Source: Olsenella_L kribbiana (GTDB lineage Bacteria > Actinomycetota > Coriobacteriia > Coriobacteriales > Atopobiaceae). From it: a stretch of DNA of 64,000 bases. The stretch spans positions 1-64,000 of the forward strand of contig NZ_JAZGJP010000005.1 of the NCBI RefSeq assembly GCF_036408795.1, written 5' to 3'. The position numbers and the translations under genes are program-made. Under the pieces are notes generated by a model. It ran no database searches. It was not told the DNA's origin and worked only from the letters and a program-made list of their open reading frames with translations. Below, one piece after another: positions 33,705-42,799 of the stretch (within the stretch, counting starts at the first letter, position 1; every line of letters begins with the position of its first letter).

Positions 33705-35878
33705 GCCCGTTCTACCTCCTCGAAATAGGCACCGAAGCGTGCCCTCATCTCCTGTGCCAGAAGCACATGCTCAGGCTCTTCCAGTGCCGGGTCTTCCTCT
33801 GCCACATTGCGCGCATCCACGTAAGCATACTGCACAAGATCGGTATCCTCGGCCAGGTCTGCGACGCGAAGCGCCACGCCTCCCGACTGCCTATAGCCCA
33901 GAAGCTCGCCTTCATGCCTGAGCGAGAGGTCGAGCTCTGCAAGCTCGAAGCCATCCGAGCTCTTCTCGAGCGCAGAGAGGCGCTTTCTTGCAGGAGAGCC
34001 TTTCCTGGCTGCCGCAACGAGGAACACCTGCCCCGAGATCTTGCCTCTGCCGACACGGCCTCTCAGCTGATGGAGCGTGGCCAACCCAAAGCGGTCTGCA
34101 TCGAAGACGATCATGACGGTGGCATTCGGGACGTCGACACCGACCTCGATGACGGTCGTCGAGACGAGCACATCGATCTCGCCTGCCGCAAAGCGCCCCA
34201 TCACCTCATCCTTGTCCTGGGCAGACATGCGTCCATGGAGAAGGGCGACGCGCATGCCGGGAAAGACATCGCGGGAAAGCCGCTCTGCCGTCACGGTTGC
34301 CGCATGGAGCTCCTTCGGCTTTGCCTTCATCGCATCAGGCACGTCGTCGAGCTCGTCTCCCGTGTCCTTCGCATCGACCAGCGGGCATACGACATAGGCC
34401 TGCTGCCCTTTTGCCACAGCCTCTCGTATGGCCCCATAGGCAAGATCGGCATTCTCAGGCGCGAGCACCTTTGTCGTTATCCCTGCACCCTTGACAGGGC
34501 GCTTCCTGATCCTCGAGACAGAGAGGTCGCCGTAGACAGAAAGCGCAAGCGTCCTCGGAATCGGCGTTGCTGTCATGGTCAGAAGGTCTGCACCTGCACC
34601 CTTGTTGCGAAGAAGCGCCCTCTGCCCCACGCCGAAGCGGTGCTGCTCGTCGATCACGGCAAGCGAGAGATGGGAGAAATTGACATCTTCGGAGAGTATC
34701 GCCGTCGTGCCGAAGACGGCCGTGATGGCTCCCGACTGGATGCCTTCCGTTGCTGTCCTGCGCTCAGCTTCGGGCGTGGCACCGGTTATGAGTGCCCACC
34801 TGATGCCTGCTTCATCGAGCACCGGCCCCATCTTCTCTGCATACTGGCGCGCCAGCACCGAGGTCGGTGCCATGACAGCAGCCTGGGTGCCAGTATCGGC
34901 GACAGCACCGATCGCCACGGCGGCAACCGCCGTCTTGCCGGTGCCGACATCTCCCAGAAGGAGACGGTTCATCAGGTGAGGAGAGGCCATGTCGGAGAAG
35001 ATCTCGGATACGGCAGCATCCTGCTCATCGGTAAGGGCAAAGGGAAGCGCTGCGCGGACTGCTGCCGAACGAGGTCCGTCCACGATGTGCTGCACGGGAG
35101 CAAGCCCCTCGGACTCGAGCCGCGTGCGTGTCAGGAGCGCAAGCTGCAGGAGCAGGAGCTCGTCGTAGGCAAGCCTCCTTCTTCCGCGCTCTGCTGCTGC
35201 CATGCTATGCGGGAACTGGACCTGCCGTATGGCTCTGGCCTCGCTCATGAGCCCATGGAGCGCCACAAGGGAGGCCGGCATGAAGTCAGAGACATCGCCC
35301 AAGTCTGCCACGGCAGAGCTCTCGATACGCCTCATCCAGGCCTGCGTGATGCCTTCTCCCACGGCATGTACCGGAAGTATCCGGGCAGAAGCGCCTGCCT
35401 GGTCCTTTGGTCCCAGATTCTCGAAGAAGGGGCTCTTCATCTCCTTGAAGCCATAGCTGAAGGAGATCTTGCCCTGAAGGACAAGCACATCGCCCTCGTG
35501 GATCTGGTCTGCTATCCAGGGCTGCTTGAAGAACGACACGACAAGCACGCCTGTATCGTCGAGGACGGAGACCTCGACGATCTTCATGCGGGGACGTGGC
35601 TGCTTGACCTTCACCTTGTCAGCAACGCCTCTGACCGTCGCCTGCGTGCCGACATCGGCAAGGGCGATCGGTGTCACACAGGTGAGGTCGATATAGTGGC
35701 GGGGCAGGTCCAGGAAGAGGTCCTGGACGGTATGTATCCCGAGACGCTCGAGCGCCTCCTGGCGTGTGCCCGATACATAGCGGAGCCGTCCGATACCATC
35801 GGAGAGGGCACTCGTGCGCAGAAGGCGCTCCGATGCTGCTCCGATGCTCGGACGGCTCATGGAATCATTCGCTGCCAA
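33701..35878 (-). CDS. recG: ATP-dependent DNA helicase RecG
   Basis: Remodels stalled forks and Holliday junctions. 725 residues: an N-terminal wedge/OB region; helicase motifs LLGDVGTGKTAVA (Walker A), VIDEQHRFGVGQR (DExH), TATPIPRTLALS; then LLHGRMSAQDKDEVM and LHQLRGRVGRGK. All boxes are intact. The first codon is TTG at 35878; an ATG six codons later (35860) is an alternative and neither has a clear ribosome site. Begins three bases after the upstream gene. Confidence 0.95.
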   Translation of the reverse strand: MAANDSMSRPSIGAASERLLRTSALSDGIGRLRYVSGTRQEALERLGIHTVQDLFLDLPRHYIDLTCVTPIALADVGTQATVRGVADKVKVKQPRPRMKIVEVSVLDDTGVLVVSFFKQPWIADQIHEGDVLVLQGKISFSYGFKEMKSPFFENLGPKDQAGASARILPVHAVGEGITQAWMRRIESSAVADLGDVSDFMPASLVALHGLMSEARAIRQVQFPHSMAAAERGRRRLAYDELLLLQLALLTRTRLESEGLAPVQHIVDGPRSAAVRAALPFALTDEQDAAVSEIFSDMASPHLMNRLLLGDVGTGKTAVAAVAIGAVADTGTQAAVMAPTSVLARQYAEKMGPVLDEAGIRWALITGATPEAERRTATEGIQSGAITAVFGTTAILSEDVNFSHLSLAVIDEQHRFGVGQRALLRNKGAGADLLTMTATPIPRTLALSVYGDLSVSRIRKRPVKGAGITTKVLAPENADLAYGAIREAVAKGQQAYVVCPLVDAKDTGDELDDVPDAMKAKPKELHAATVTAERLSRDVFPGMRVALLHGRMSAQDKDEVMGRFAAGEIDVLVSTTVIEVGVDVPNATVMIVFDADRFGLATLHQLRGRVGRGKISGQVFLVAAARKGSPARKRLSALEKSSDGFELAELDLSLRHEGELLGYRQSGGVALRVADLAEDTDLVQYAYVDARNVAEEDPALEEPEHVLLAQEMRARFGAYFEEVERA

Positions 35879-35881
35879 GGG

Positions 35882-37552
35882 CTACTCGATGGAGAACACC
35901 ACCGGATAGAGCGGCTGCTCGCCACGGTGGGAATCGATCTCGAGGTCAGGCTGTGCCTCCTCGATGGCAGAGATGAGCTTCTCGAAGTCCTCGTCGGACA
36001 TGTCCTTGCCGGCCAGAATCGTGAGGGTATCGCCCTCCTCGTCTTCCTGCATCTTGTTGATGAGGCGGACGCAGACATCCTGGACATCCTTGCCGACGAC
36101 GACGATCTCGCCGCCCTCGATGCCCATAACGTCGTTCGCATGGATCGGCGTGCCGTCAGCGGCTGCGGAGTCGCGCACGGCCGTTGTGACCTCGCCGTCG
36201 CGGATATCGGCGATAGCATCGGTCATCTCTTCGGCGTTCTCTTCTGCAGAGAGGCCCGTGTCGACCGCGAACATCGCAGCGAAGGCCTGAAGGACGGTCT
36301 TCGTCGGGACAACCGTCACCTTGGCCGTATCGCAGGCATTGGCGGCAGCCTCTGCTGCCATGCGGATGTTGCCATTGTCCGGAAGGACGATAACGTTCTT
36401 CGCATTGACCTCTTCGATGGCAGCAAGGATGTCTGCCGTCGAGGGGTTCATCGTCTGTCCGCCAAAGACCACGACATCGACGCCGAGGGACTTCAGGATA
36501 TCTGCCTCGCCAGAGCCAGCTGCGACTGCGACAAAGCCGAGCTCCTTGCGCTCAGGCTTGGCTGCTGCCTTCTTGTCAGCTGCAATCTTCTCCGTGCGCT
36601 CATGCGCCTCGAGGTCCATGTTGTGGATGAAGACCTTGAAGATCTGGCCAAGCTCGAGCATGTGGCCGAGGACCTGGTCAGGACGGTTCGAATGGACATG
36701 AATCTTGTAGTCGGGGTTCGTGCCGACCAGAAGCTCGCAGTCGCCCATGGAGGAGAGGAACTTGAGCGTGCCTTCCTCGTCGAAGTCGGGGCTGTCTGCC
36801 TTGAAGAGGAACTCGGTGCAGTAGCGGTACTGCGAGCCCTCCCAGTCATCATTGAGCTCGATGTCCACAACATCCGAGACATGGGACTTCGCGTCATCCG
36901 TGCTCTCGACGGTCGTCTTGAAATCGGAGACCTGGCCTTCCTTGCCTTTGAGCGCATTCACGAAGCCCTCGATGAAGGTGGCAAGGCCGAAGGCGCCCGA
37001 GTCGACGACGCCATTCTCCTTGAGCACCGGGAGAAGCTCCGGGGTGCGGGCAACGGACTCGTAGGCCTCGACGACGATTGCGTCGAGCGTCTCGTCCGGG
37101 CTCATGCGCTTGAGCTCGCAGGAGTCTGCCTTTGCAGAGACATCCTTGAGGACGGTCAAGATCGTGCCCTCGACCGGCTTGCGGACTGCCTTGAAGGCGA
37201 CCTTCACGCCGCGGCGCAGGGCATGGGCGATATCGGACGTTGTCGCTGTCTCGCCCTTTGCATCGCAGAGGCCTTCAGCGATGCCACGCAGAATCTGGCT
37301 CGTGATGACGCCCGAGTTGCCACGGGCGCCCATGAGGGAACCATGGGTGATGGCCTTGGCAATCTCTTCCATCGAGGCATCCCTCGGGAGCGCCTCGACC
37401 TCCTTCACGACCGTGTTCAGCGTGAGGGACATGTTCGTGCCGGTATCTCCGTCAGGTACCGGGAACACATTCAGCTTGTTGATCTCCTCTGCCTTGTCTG
37501 CCAGCACCTTGGCGGCAACAGGGAAGCATGTGCGTACTGCGGTGGAAATCAT
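35882..37552 (-). CDS. DAK2/DegV-type protein, fatty acid kinase A-like (YloV)
   Basis: 556 residues. The N-terminal part is a dihydroxyacetone-kinase L-like (DAK2) domain with NVFPVPDGDTGTNMSLTLN (about residues 26-44) and GARGNSGVITSQILRG, the ATP/Mg site. The C-terminal half (about 200-556) is the YloV/FakA region. In Firmicutes this protein phosphorylates fatty acids bound to FakB (DegV) proteins. It stands after an Asp23 gene and before recG, the usual asp23-yloV-recG order. AAGGGG precedes the start. Fatty acid kinase activity is inferred from homology. Confidence 0.88.
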   Translation of the reverse strand: MISTAVRTCFPVAAKVLADKAEEINKLNVFPVPDGDTGTNMSLTLNTVVKEVEALPRDASMEEIAKAITHGSLMGARGNSGVITSQILRGIAEGLCDAKGETATTSDIAHALRRGVKVAFKAVRKPVEGTILTVLKDVSAKADSCELKRMSPDETLDAIVVEAYESVARTPELLPVLKENGVVDSGAFGLATFIEGFVNALKGKEGQVSDFKTTVESTDDAKSHVSDVVDIELNDDWEGSQYRYCTEFLFKADSPDFDEEGTLKFLSSMGDCELLVGTNPDYKIHVHSNRPDQVLGHMLELGQIFKVFIHNMDLEAHERTEKIAADKKAAAKPERKELGFVAVAAGSGEADILKSLGVDVVVFGGQTMNPSTADILAAIEEVNAKNVIVLPDNGNIRMAAEAAANACDTAKVTVVPTKTVLQAFAAMFAVDTGLSAEENAEEMTDAIADIRDGEVTTAVRDSAAADGTPIHANDVMGIEGGEIVVVGKDVQDVCVRLINKMQEDEEGDTLTILAGKDMSDEDFEKLISAIEEAQPDLEIDSHRGEQPLYPVVFSIE

Positions 37553-37602
37553 TCTTGAACCCCTTGGTTCTCTTCTGCTCTTCCGATGGGCCAGGCTGCT
37601 TG

Positions 37603-37947
37603 TCAGTGGACGCGCATGCCTTCGACGTGGATGCGCACGTCCACATTGTCCAGCTCGGCAATCTGCTTGAGCAGGAACTTGACGCCGCTCGCAAGGTTCT
37701 GGGTGACCGAAGCGATATTCACGCCCTGCTCGACCACGACATGGAGATCGATAGCGACATGGCCATCCTCATGGGACACGCCGATGCCACGGCGCAGGCG
37801 TGCAGTCGGAAGGAGCCGGATGACCCCATCCTCTTTTCCGATCTCTGCCATTCCCACGATGCCATAGCACTCCATCGCGGCATAGCCGGCAAGGTCGGCG
37901 ATGCAGTCGTTCGAAACCCTCAGGCCTCCTGGAACGGGCTTTGCCAT
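37603..37947 (-). CDS. Asp23/Gls24 family protein
   Basis: 114 residues of the Asp23 (alkaline shock/envelope stress) family, cytoplasmic proteins often tethered at the membrane. GLRVSNDCIADLAGYAAMEC and IGVSHEDGHVAIDLHVVVEQ, then NVDVRIHVEGMRV at the end, match the family fold. GAGAGGAG precedes the ATG. It leads the operon of the DAK2 protein and recG. The precise role is unknown. Confidence 0.9.
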   Translation of the reverse strand: MAKPVPGGLRVSNDCIADLAGYAAMECYGIVGMAEIGKEDGVIRLLPTARLRRGIGVSHEDGHVAIDLHVVVEQGVNIASVTQNLASGVKFLLKQIAELDNVDVRIHVEGMRVH

Positions 37948-38253
37948 ATCTATCTCCTCTCACGTGCCCCGCGCGGGACACGGGCCAAAGACAAATCAAG
38001 CTGAGTATACTCCAAGCACGCAGAATCGCCCTCGATGCTTGGGTCTTGCCACACTCTCCATGGTATATGGTCTCCTTGTGAACCCCAAGAGCAACTCCGC
38101 CAATGTCAGGGCATCTTTTATGGACGAGCTGGCATTTTTCTGCTGGGGAGCTACAATACATCTCTGCAAGCAAACGAGTTGCCCCCATGGTCCGCCCTGC
38201 TCCGCTGCACCTCCGGGTTTCTCCATAAATGTCCCAAGAACTCGCGATGAAGC
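37948..38253. other. Intergenic region between divergent asp23 and rpmB
   Basis: About 300 bases without a supported gene. It must contain the leftward promoter of the asp23-recG operon; I could not assign its boxes. Confidence 0.4.
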
Positions 38254-38281
38254 TTGCGGGCTTAATAGCCTGTGGTATATT
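38254..38281 (+). promoter_or_regulatory. Promoter of rpmB
   Basis: TTGCGG (38254-38259) and TATATT (38276-38281) with a 16-base spacer, leaving a leader of about 48 bases. Confidence 0.6.
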
Positions 38282-38335
38282 TAGAAAGCTATGCCAATCC
38301 GGGCGCACCTGCGCCGCCCATGGGAGGTCAAAGAA

Positions 38336-38524
38336 ATGTCTAAGGTCTGTGAGATCTGCGGTAAGCACGCTGTAGCTGGGCGTTCCATCAGCCACTCGCA
38401 CCGTACCGTCAACCGTAAGTTCAAGCCGAACATCCAGCACGTCACCGTCGTCGTCGACGGCCGCAAGCAGAAGATGAATGTCTGCACTGGCTGCCTGAAG
38501 TCTGGCAAGGTTGCCCGTTCGTAG
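38336..38524 (+). CDS. rpmB: 50S ribosomal protein L28
   Basis: 62-residue ribosomal protein beginning SKVCEICGKHAVAGRSISHS and containing NRKFKPNIQ; CEIC and CTGC make it the zinc-binding type. GGAGGTC is eight bases before the ATG at 38336, so the longer reading from 38291 is rejected. Own promoter and terminator. Confidence 0.97.
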   Translation: MSKVCEICGKHAVAGRSISHSHRTVNRKFKPNIQHVTVVVDGRKQKMNVCTGCLKSGKVARS

Positions 38525-38550
38525 GCTGCGCACACACTGCATGCTTGAGA

Positions 38551-38584
38551 GGAGCCGAGGCCAAATGCCTCGGCTCCTTTTCTG
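38551..38584 (+). terminator. Terminator of rpmB
   Basis: GGAGCCGAGGC pairs perfectly with GCCTCGGCTCC around CAAAT, followed by TTTTCTGT. Confidence 0.85.
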
Positions 38585-38633
38585 TAGCGGCTCTGCCTGA
38601 TAATGGCAGGCGGAAAGCAGTGCCTCCGCTCCC

Positions 38634-39320
38634 CTAGTCCGTGTGTCCGAGCTCCTGAAGCAGGAACGCAGCGACCGTTCCCTCATGGCAGACAATCTCT
38701 GACACGTCTTCCGTGATCTGGTTCGAGACGCCACGGTCGTCGAGGATGCCAAGCGCCGAGTGGTCGGGGCACCAGAGCATGCCGCGCTCGGTCACGACAG
38801 AGCGCGCTGCGAGAGAGAGTGCCGAGAACGTATGGCCCTTGGCCTCGGCCCCAAGCTTCCAGGACGTGCCTGCCACAAGCATGCGGCACACGAACCTGTC
38901 CTCATGAAGCACGAGCGAGCCACCGGCCTGCGAGATGGGCTCTGCAGATTCTGCCATGACACCGAAGACGCCGAGCGCATGGTCAGGACGCCCTCCCGAG
39001 ACGCAGGTACAGACAAGGTCGAGCGGCTCTTCGCGCTCTTCTGCTTCCTGCCGTGCAAGCTTCACCGCAAGGCCGAAGTCCGTGTCATCCTTCATCCAGG
39101 GATAGCGCTTCTCAGGCAGAGGCAGGCTCCGCATCGTCTCGAGCGCCCCCTTGCCGACAGAATCCTCGTCGCCGCAGAAGAGGTCGGGCGCAATGCCTGC
39201 TGCGCAGAGCATCTCTGCGCCTTTATCTGCTGCAATCACATAGTCTGCTTCATGGGCAAGCTCTGCTACAAGCTCTGTGCTCGAGGGTTCGGGTGACCCT
39301 CCGACGATCAATGCCTTCAC
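38634..39320 (-). CDS. thiN: Thiamine pyrophosphokinase
   Basis: Makes thiamine diphosphate from thiamine and ATP. About 228 residues. VKALIVGGSPEPS at the start, ADKGAEMLCAAGIAPDLFCGDEDSVG (about 35-60, in two pieces ADKGAEMLCAAGIAPD and LFCGDEDSVG) and DDTDFGLAVKLA are the catalytic-domain motifs; the C-terminal part is the thiamine-binding beta barrel. I prefer the GTG at 39320, seven bases after GGGAAGG, over the upstream ATG codons at 39338 and 39356. Monocistronic by position, convergent with rpmB. Confidence 0.85.
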   Translation of the reverse strand: MKALIVGGSPEPSSTELVAELAHEADYVIAADKGAEMLCAAGIAPDLFCGDEDSVGKGALETMRSLPLPEKRYPWMKDDTDFGLAVKLARQEAEEREEPLDLVCTCVSGGRPDHALGVFGVMAESAEPISQAGGSLVLHEDRFVCRMLVAGTSWKLGAEAKGHTFSALSLAARSVVTERGMLWCPDHSALGILDDRGVSNQITEDVSEIVCHEGTVAAFLLQELGHTD

Positions 39321-39463
39321 GCGTATCCTTCCCGCCATCCGTCCAGTCTTGGGCATTACGTGTCTTGGTGGCACAAATGCCAGCTATTGGGTACAGTTAA
39401 TCCTGCTGGCTCGTGTGCAGGTACATCCTGCATCCTATATCTGAATACGACGGAGGCATACAG

Positions 39464-39649
39464 ATGGCTCGCTATGATTATAAATGTCCGGCATGCGGCA
39501 CGACGTTTGAGGTGGAGCATCCCATGTCCGCCCATCCGAAGGTAAGCTGCCCGAAGTGCGGCCATGAGGCACAGCAGGTCTTCGAGCCGTACGGCATCAA
39601 CTTCAAGGGCTCAGGCTTCTACAACACCGACCAGAGAGACAAGAAGTAG
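39464..39649 (+). CDS. FmdB-type zinc-ribbon protein
   Basis: 61-residue putative regulatory zinc-ribbon protein of the FmdB/CxxC_CxxC_SSSS family. MARYDYKCPACGTTFEVEH and SCPKCGHEAQQVFEP carry the two CxxC pairs, and NFKGSGFYNTD is the conserved tail. GGAGG precedes the ATG. Function of the family is not settled. The divergent thiN start is about 140 bases upstream. Confidence 0.9.
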   Translation: MARYDYKCPACGTTFEVEHPMSAHPKVSCPKCGHEAQQVFEPYGINFKGSGFYNTDQRDKK

Positions 39650-39675
39650 TTCTATCCTGTCATAGATAAAGATGG

Positions 39676-39701
39676 AGCACGGCAGATGCCGTGCTTTTTC
39701 T
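39676..39701 (+). terminator. Terminator of the FmdB-type gene
   Basis: AGCACGGC pairs with GCCGTGCT around AGAT, followed by TTTTTC. Confidence 0.85.
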
Positions 39702-39716
39702 TTGCCTCAATACGTT

Positions 39717-39754
39717 TATGCCTCCCGCTTCCATTGCTGGATGCGGGAGGCATA
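39717..39754 (-). terminator. Hairpin after rsmB
   Basis: TATGCCTCCCGC pairs perfectly with GCGGGAGGCATA, 24 bases after the rsmB stop; T-tract weak on the minus strand. Confidence 0.55.
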
Positions 39755-39777
39755 TCCGTCTGATTCCCTGCTCTTTG

Positions 39778-41241
39778 CTACTTCCTCCTGAGGACGCAGC
39801 AGAAGTGCCCGTCGGGCCCTCCGAGCAGAGGGCTCGATCGGAAGAAGCCCTCGTCGGTGACGGGAAGCGCATCCTGCGCTTCAGGCCAGAGCACCAATGC
39901 CGGTGCCTTGCGCACATCCTCGACCGCAAAGCCTGCACCTGCCTCGCAGCTGAGGAAGCGCGAGACGATATCCTCGTCCTCCTCGCGAAGCACCGAGCAG
40001 GTCGCATAGACGAGCCTGCCGTGGGGCGCGACCTTGGCTGCCGCAGCCGCAAGAAGCGCGAGCTGGAGCTGCGGCAGCCCTTCTGCGCTCTCCGCATCAA
40101 CGGCTGAAGGCTCGAGCGACCAGGAGATCTCGGGATGGCGGCGGAGGGTACCGGTGCCTGAGCACGGTGCATCGACGAAGACCGCGTCGAATGTGCCGGA
40201 CATCTCCTGCGGGAGATTCCTTTCCTCGCCGAGTTCTGTCCCATCGAACGCGACACAGCTCACGCGTCCATCCCAGCCGCCCTTGGCAAGGCGTTCCTGG
40301 GCAAGCTTCGTCTTGAACTCCTCGGAATCGAGCGCGACGTAGCGCGCCCTGTCTGCCTTCACGCCCTCGCGTTCTGCCAGCATCTTCTGCGCCGAGAGCA
40401 GAAGGAGCGTCTTCGTGCCCCTTCCCTGTCCGATCTCGAGCATGCTCTCGCCTGGACGCGGCGCCGCAATGAGCGCGACCTCCTGGGCGGAAAGATCTGC
40501 CGGCACGGCTGAGACCGCACCGACAAGGCCCGAAGCGAAGAGCTTCTGCGGGTGCCTGAGCTCGCAAGCGCCTGGCAGGCCCTGTGCCTCCGGGGCAAGG
40601 CCTGCCTCCGTGAGCTTCCGCTCAAGCGCAGAGGCATCGGTCACGCCGAGATTTGCGGCTACATAGACCGGTGCCGGCTCCGCGAGAGAGGAAAGCGCCA
40701 AGATGGCCTGAGGCATGCCAAGAGAGGAAGCGATCCTTTCGCAGAACCATACGGGCTGGCCTGTGGCACATGCCAGATCTTCTGCCGTTGCCGCCGCCGG
40801 TGCATCCGCAAGCTTTGTCTGCGCTTCATGGCAGGCCGGCACATCCTCTTCGAGGATGCGGTGGAGGACCGCATTGGCAAGCCCTGCTGCCTTGGGGCTC
40901 TGGGAGCGCACAAGCTCGACGCCCTGGCTCACGGCAACGGCAGCCGGCGTCTTCATGAACAGGAGCTCGAAGGCAGAAAGCGCCAGGGCATCTTTCACTT
41001 TGGGCTCGAGATGCCCTTTGCGTGAGAGATGCGAAGAGATGGCAGCATCGAGCGCGCCTCTTGTCTGGACGCAGCCAAGCGCCAGCCTCGAAGCGAGCGC
41101 CCGGTCCTCAGGCGAGAGCTTCTCGAGCACAGGAGAGGTGCGCATGAGGTCGCGCAGGCGTGCAGAGCGCCTCCTCTGCTCAGAGACAAGCGAGAGCGCG
41201 GCAGCGCGCGCCGGAGAGAGCTTCGTCTTCCTTCCTGTCAC
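39778..41241 (-). CDS. rsmB: 16S rRNA (cytosine-C5)-methyltransferase RsmB
   Basis: Methylates C967 (E. coli numbering) of 16S rRNA. 487 residues: an N-terminal NusB-like RNA-binding domain (about 1-150) and a C-terminal SAM domain with MLEIGQGRGTKTLLLLSAQ, the catalytic VDAPCSGTGTLRRHPE and the second cysteine in LVYATCSVLREEDE. Both essential cysteines are present. Its start overlaps the fmt stop by four bases, in the def-fmt-rsmB order common in Gram-positives. Confidence 0.95.
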   Translation of the reverse strand: MTGRKTKLSPARAAALSLVSEQRRRSARLRDLMRTSPVLEKLSPEDRALASRLALGCVQTRGALDAAISSHLSRKGHLEPKVKDALALSAFELLFMKTPAAVAVSQGVELVRSQSPKAAGLANAVLHRILEEDVPACHEAQTKLADAPAAATAEDLACATGQPVWFCERIASSLGMPQAILALSSLAEPAPVYVAANLGVTDASALERKLTEAGLAPEAQGLPGACELRHPQKLFASGLVGAVSAVPADLSAQEVALIAAPRPGESMLEIGQGRGTKTLLLLSAQKMLAEREGVKADRARYVALDSEEFKTKLAQERLAKGGWDGRVSCVAFDGTELGEERNLPQEMSGTFDAVFVDAPCSGTGTLRRHPEISWSLEPSAVDAESAEGLPQLQLALLAAAAAKVAPHGRLVYATCSVLREEDEDIVSRFLSCEAGAGFAVEDVRKAPALVLWPEAQDALPVTDEGFFRSSPLLGGPDGHFCCVLRRK

Positions 41242-42155
41242 GAGAGATGCTCCCAGGTGAGCTCATCTGCATGCTGGCCCCGTGCCCAGGCAGAGGCCTC
41301 CATCTCGCGCTTGCCATCAGGCTTCACGGAAAGCGCTGCAAAGGCACCCTCGCCGCAGCCGAAGAGCACCTTGCCGCCGGCAAGCTCCACCTTGCCCTGA
41401 GCCACAGAAGCATCTGCCGACTCTGCCTTCATGATGCGCAGACCCTTGCCGGACACTGCGAGACGTGCTGGTGCTGCATCGCTCGAGGCCTGGACGCGGT
41501 GGAGGTTCTGGGCAGCAGAGTCTACCGAATCGAGACGCATCTCTGCCTTCGTGACCTTCGGGGCGAACGTCACAAGGCTCTCGTCCTGCTTCGTCCACTG
41601 AGCAGTCCCCGCCTCGATCTCCTTGAGGGCAGGCACGAGCTCTCTCGCGCCAAGCTCGCCAAGGGCCTGCGTGAGCTCCATGTCGCCCATCGTGCCCACG
41701 GGCACGGATGCCTGGCGGCAATAGTCGCCTGCATCGAGGTCGTGCACGAGCTTCATGATCGAGATGCCGGCACGCTCATCTCCTGCGAGGATCGCACGCT
41801 GGATCGGGGCGGCGCCACGCCAGCGCGGCAAGAGCGATGCATGTACATTGATGCATCCGAGAGGTGCAAGCGTGAGCACTGCATCCGGCAGGATGCAGCC
41901 GAAGGCAGCGACGACGATGATGTCAGGGGAAAGGGACCTGAAGTGCTCAATGGTCTCTTCTGTCATCCGCTTGGCCTCAAGGACCGGGAGGCCGAGCTGT
42001 GCAGCCTCTGCCTTCACAGCAGAGGGCTCCAGCTTCTTGCCGCGCGAGCGCACAGCATCAGGCCTTGTCACGACCTCGACGACGTCGAACGCCTCATCGA
42101 GGGCCGCAAGCGATGGCACCGCGAAATCGGGGGTGCCCATGAAGATGATGCGCAT
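41238..42155 (-). CDS. fmt: Methionyl-tRNA formyltransferase
   Basis: Formylates initiator Met-tRNA from 10-formyl-tetrahydrofolate. 305 residues. MRIIFMGTPDFAVPSLAAL at the start, the folate-site INVHASLLPRWRGAAPIQRA (catalytic Asn/His) and IMKLVHDLDAGD are conserved. I chose the ATG at 42155, eight bases after CGGAG, over a GTG three codons upstream. Next to def, whose product removes the formyl group. Confidence 0.96.
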   Translation of the reverse strand: MRIIFMGTPDFAVPSLAALDEAFDVVEVVTRPDAVRSRGKKLEPSAVKAEAAQLGLPVLEAKRMTEETIEHFRSLSPDIIVVAAFGCILPDAVLTLAPLGCINVHASLLPRWRGAAPIQRAILAGDERAGISIMKLVHDLDAGDYCRQASVPVGTMGDMELTQALGELGARELVPALKEIEAGTAQWTKQDESLVTFAPKVTKAEMRLDSVDSAAQNLHRVQASSDAAPARLAVSGKGLRIMKAESADASVAQGKVELAGGKVLFGCGEGAFAALSVKPDGKREMEASAWARGQHADELTWEHLS

Positions 42156-42160
42156 GCCGA

Positions 42161-42727
42161 TCACTCCGCCACATCGCCCGGACGGGCGCCATTGGCCAGT
42201 GCCTCGTTGTAGGCACGAAGGGCCTTGACCTTCTTCATCGGCGAGAGATGGTCGACCATCGTGATGCCGTGGACATGGTCAATCTCATGCTGCAGGCACA
42301 CGGCAAGAAGGTCTCCTTCTGCCTCGTACTGCATGAGCTCGCCGTCGAGGTTGTAGGCATGGACGATCACATGGGACGGACGCTCCACATCGACCGAGAT
42401 GCCCGGGAAGGAGAGGCATCCTTCGCTGTAGCTCCTCATCGGGCCATCGGCCGTGATGACCTTGGGATTGAGAAGGACGTAGGGGTTCCTCTTCTTGCCG
42501 ACATAGTCGACATCGATCACGACGATCTGCTTCATGACGCCGATCTGGGGGCCGGCAAGGCCGCAGCCATCTGCAGCGTACATGTCGTCGAGCATGCGCT
42601 CGGCAAGCTTTCTCGTCTCAGGGCTCACGATCTCCTCTTCCGTGAGCGGTGCGCACTCCTCCTCGAGCCTTGGGTCGGGCGAGAGCACGATATCTTCAAG
42701 CAGCTCCTCTTGCTTCTTGCTAGCCAT
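42161..42727 (-). CDS. def: Peptide deformylase
   Basis: Removes the N-formyl group from new proteins; metalloenzyme. 188 residues with the three motifs DGCGLAGPQIG (about residue 54), EGCLSFPG (metal cysteine, about 102) and CLQHEIDHVHGI (HExxH, about 144). The spacing is regular. A C-terminal helix follows, as in many actinobacterial forms. AAGGAGAATC precedes the ATG. Confidence 0.97.
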   Translation of the reverse strand: MASKKQEELLEDIVLSPDPRLEEECAPLTEEEIVSPETRKLAERMLDDMYAADGCGLAGPQIGVMKQIVVIDVDYVGKKRNPYVLLNPKVITADGPMRSYSEGCLSFPGISVDVERPSHVIVHAYNLDGELMQYEAEGDLLAVCLQHEIDHVHGITMVDHLSPMKKVKALRAYNEALANGARPGDVAE

Positions 42728-42744
42728 GATTCTCCTTATGGTCG

Positions 42745-42764
42745 GGAGCAGCAGCTGCTGCTCC
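42745..42764. other. 20-bp perfect palindrome upstream of def
   Basis: GGAGCAGCAGCTGCTGCTCC lies in the 72-bp gap between the priA stop and the def ribosome site. It has no loop, so it may be a protein site or an mRNA stem. Function not known. Confidence 0.4.
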
Positions 42765-42799
42765 GGCTTGTCTTTACAATCCTCTATAGTACCCAGCTC

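Noticed and set aside
33767..37558. A 1263-codon open frame on the plus strand opposite recG and the DAK2-protein gene
   Set aside because: It mirrors the minus-strand genes; high G+C third positions remove stop codons on the antisense strand. The translated product has no family features and no ribosome site.
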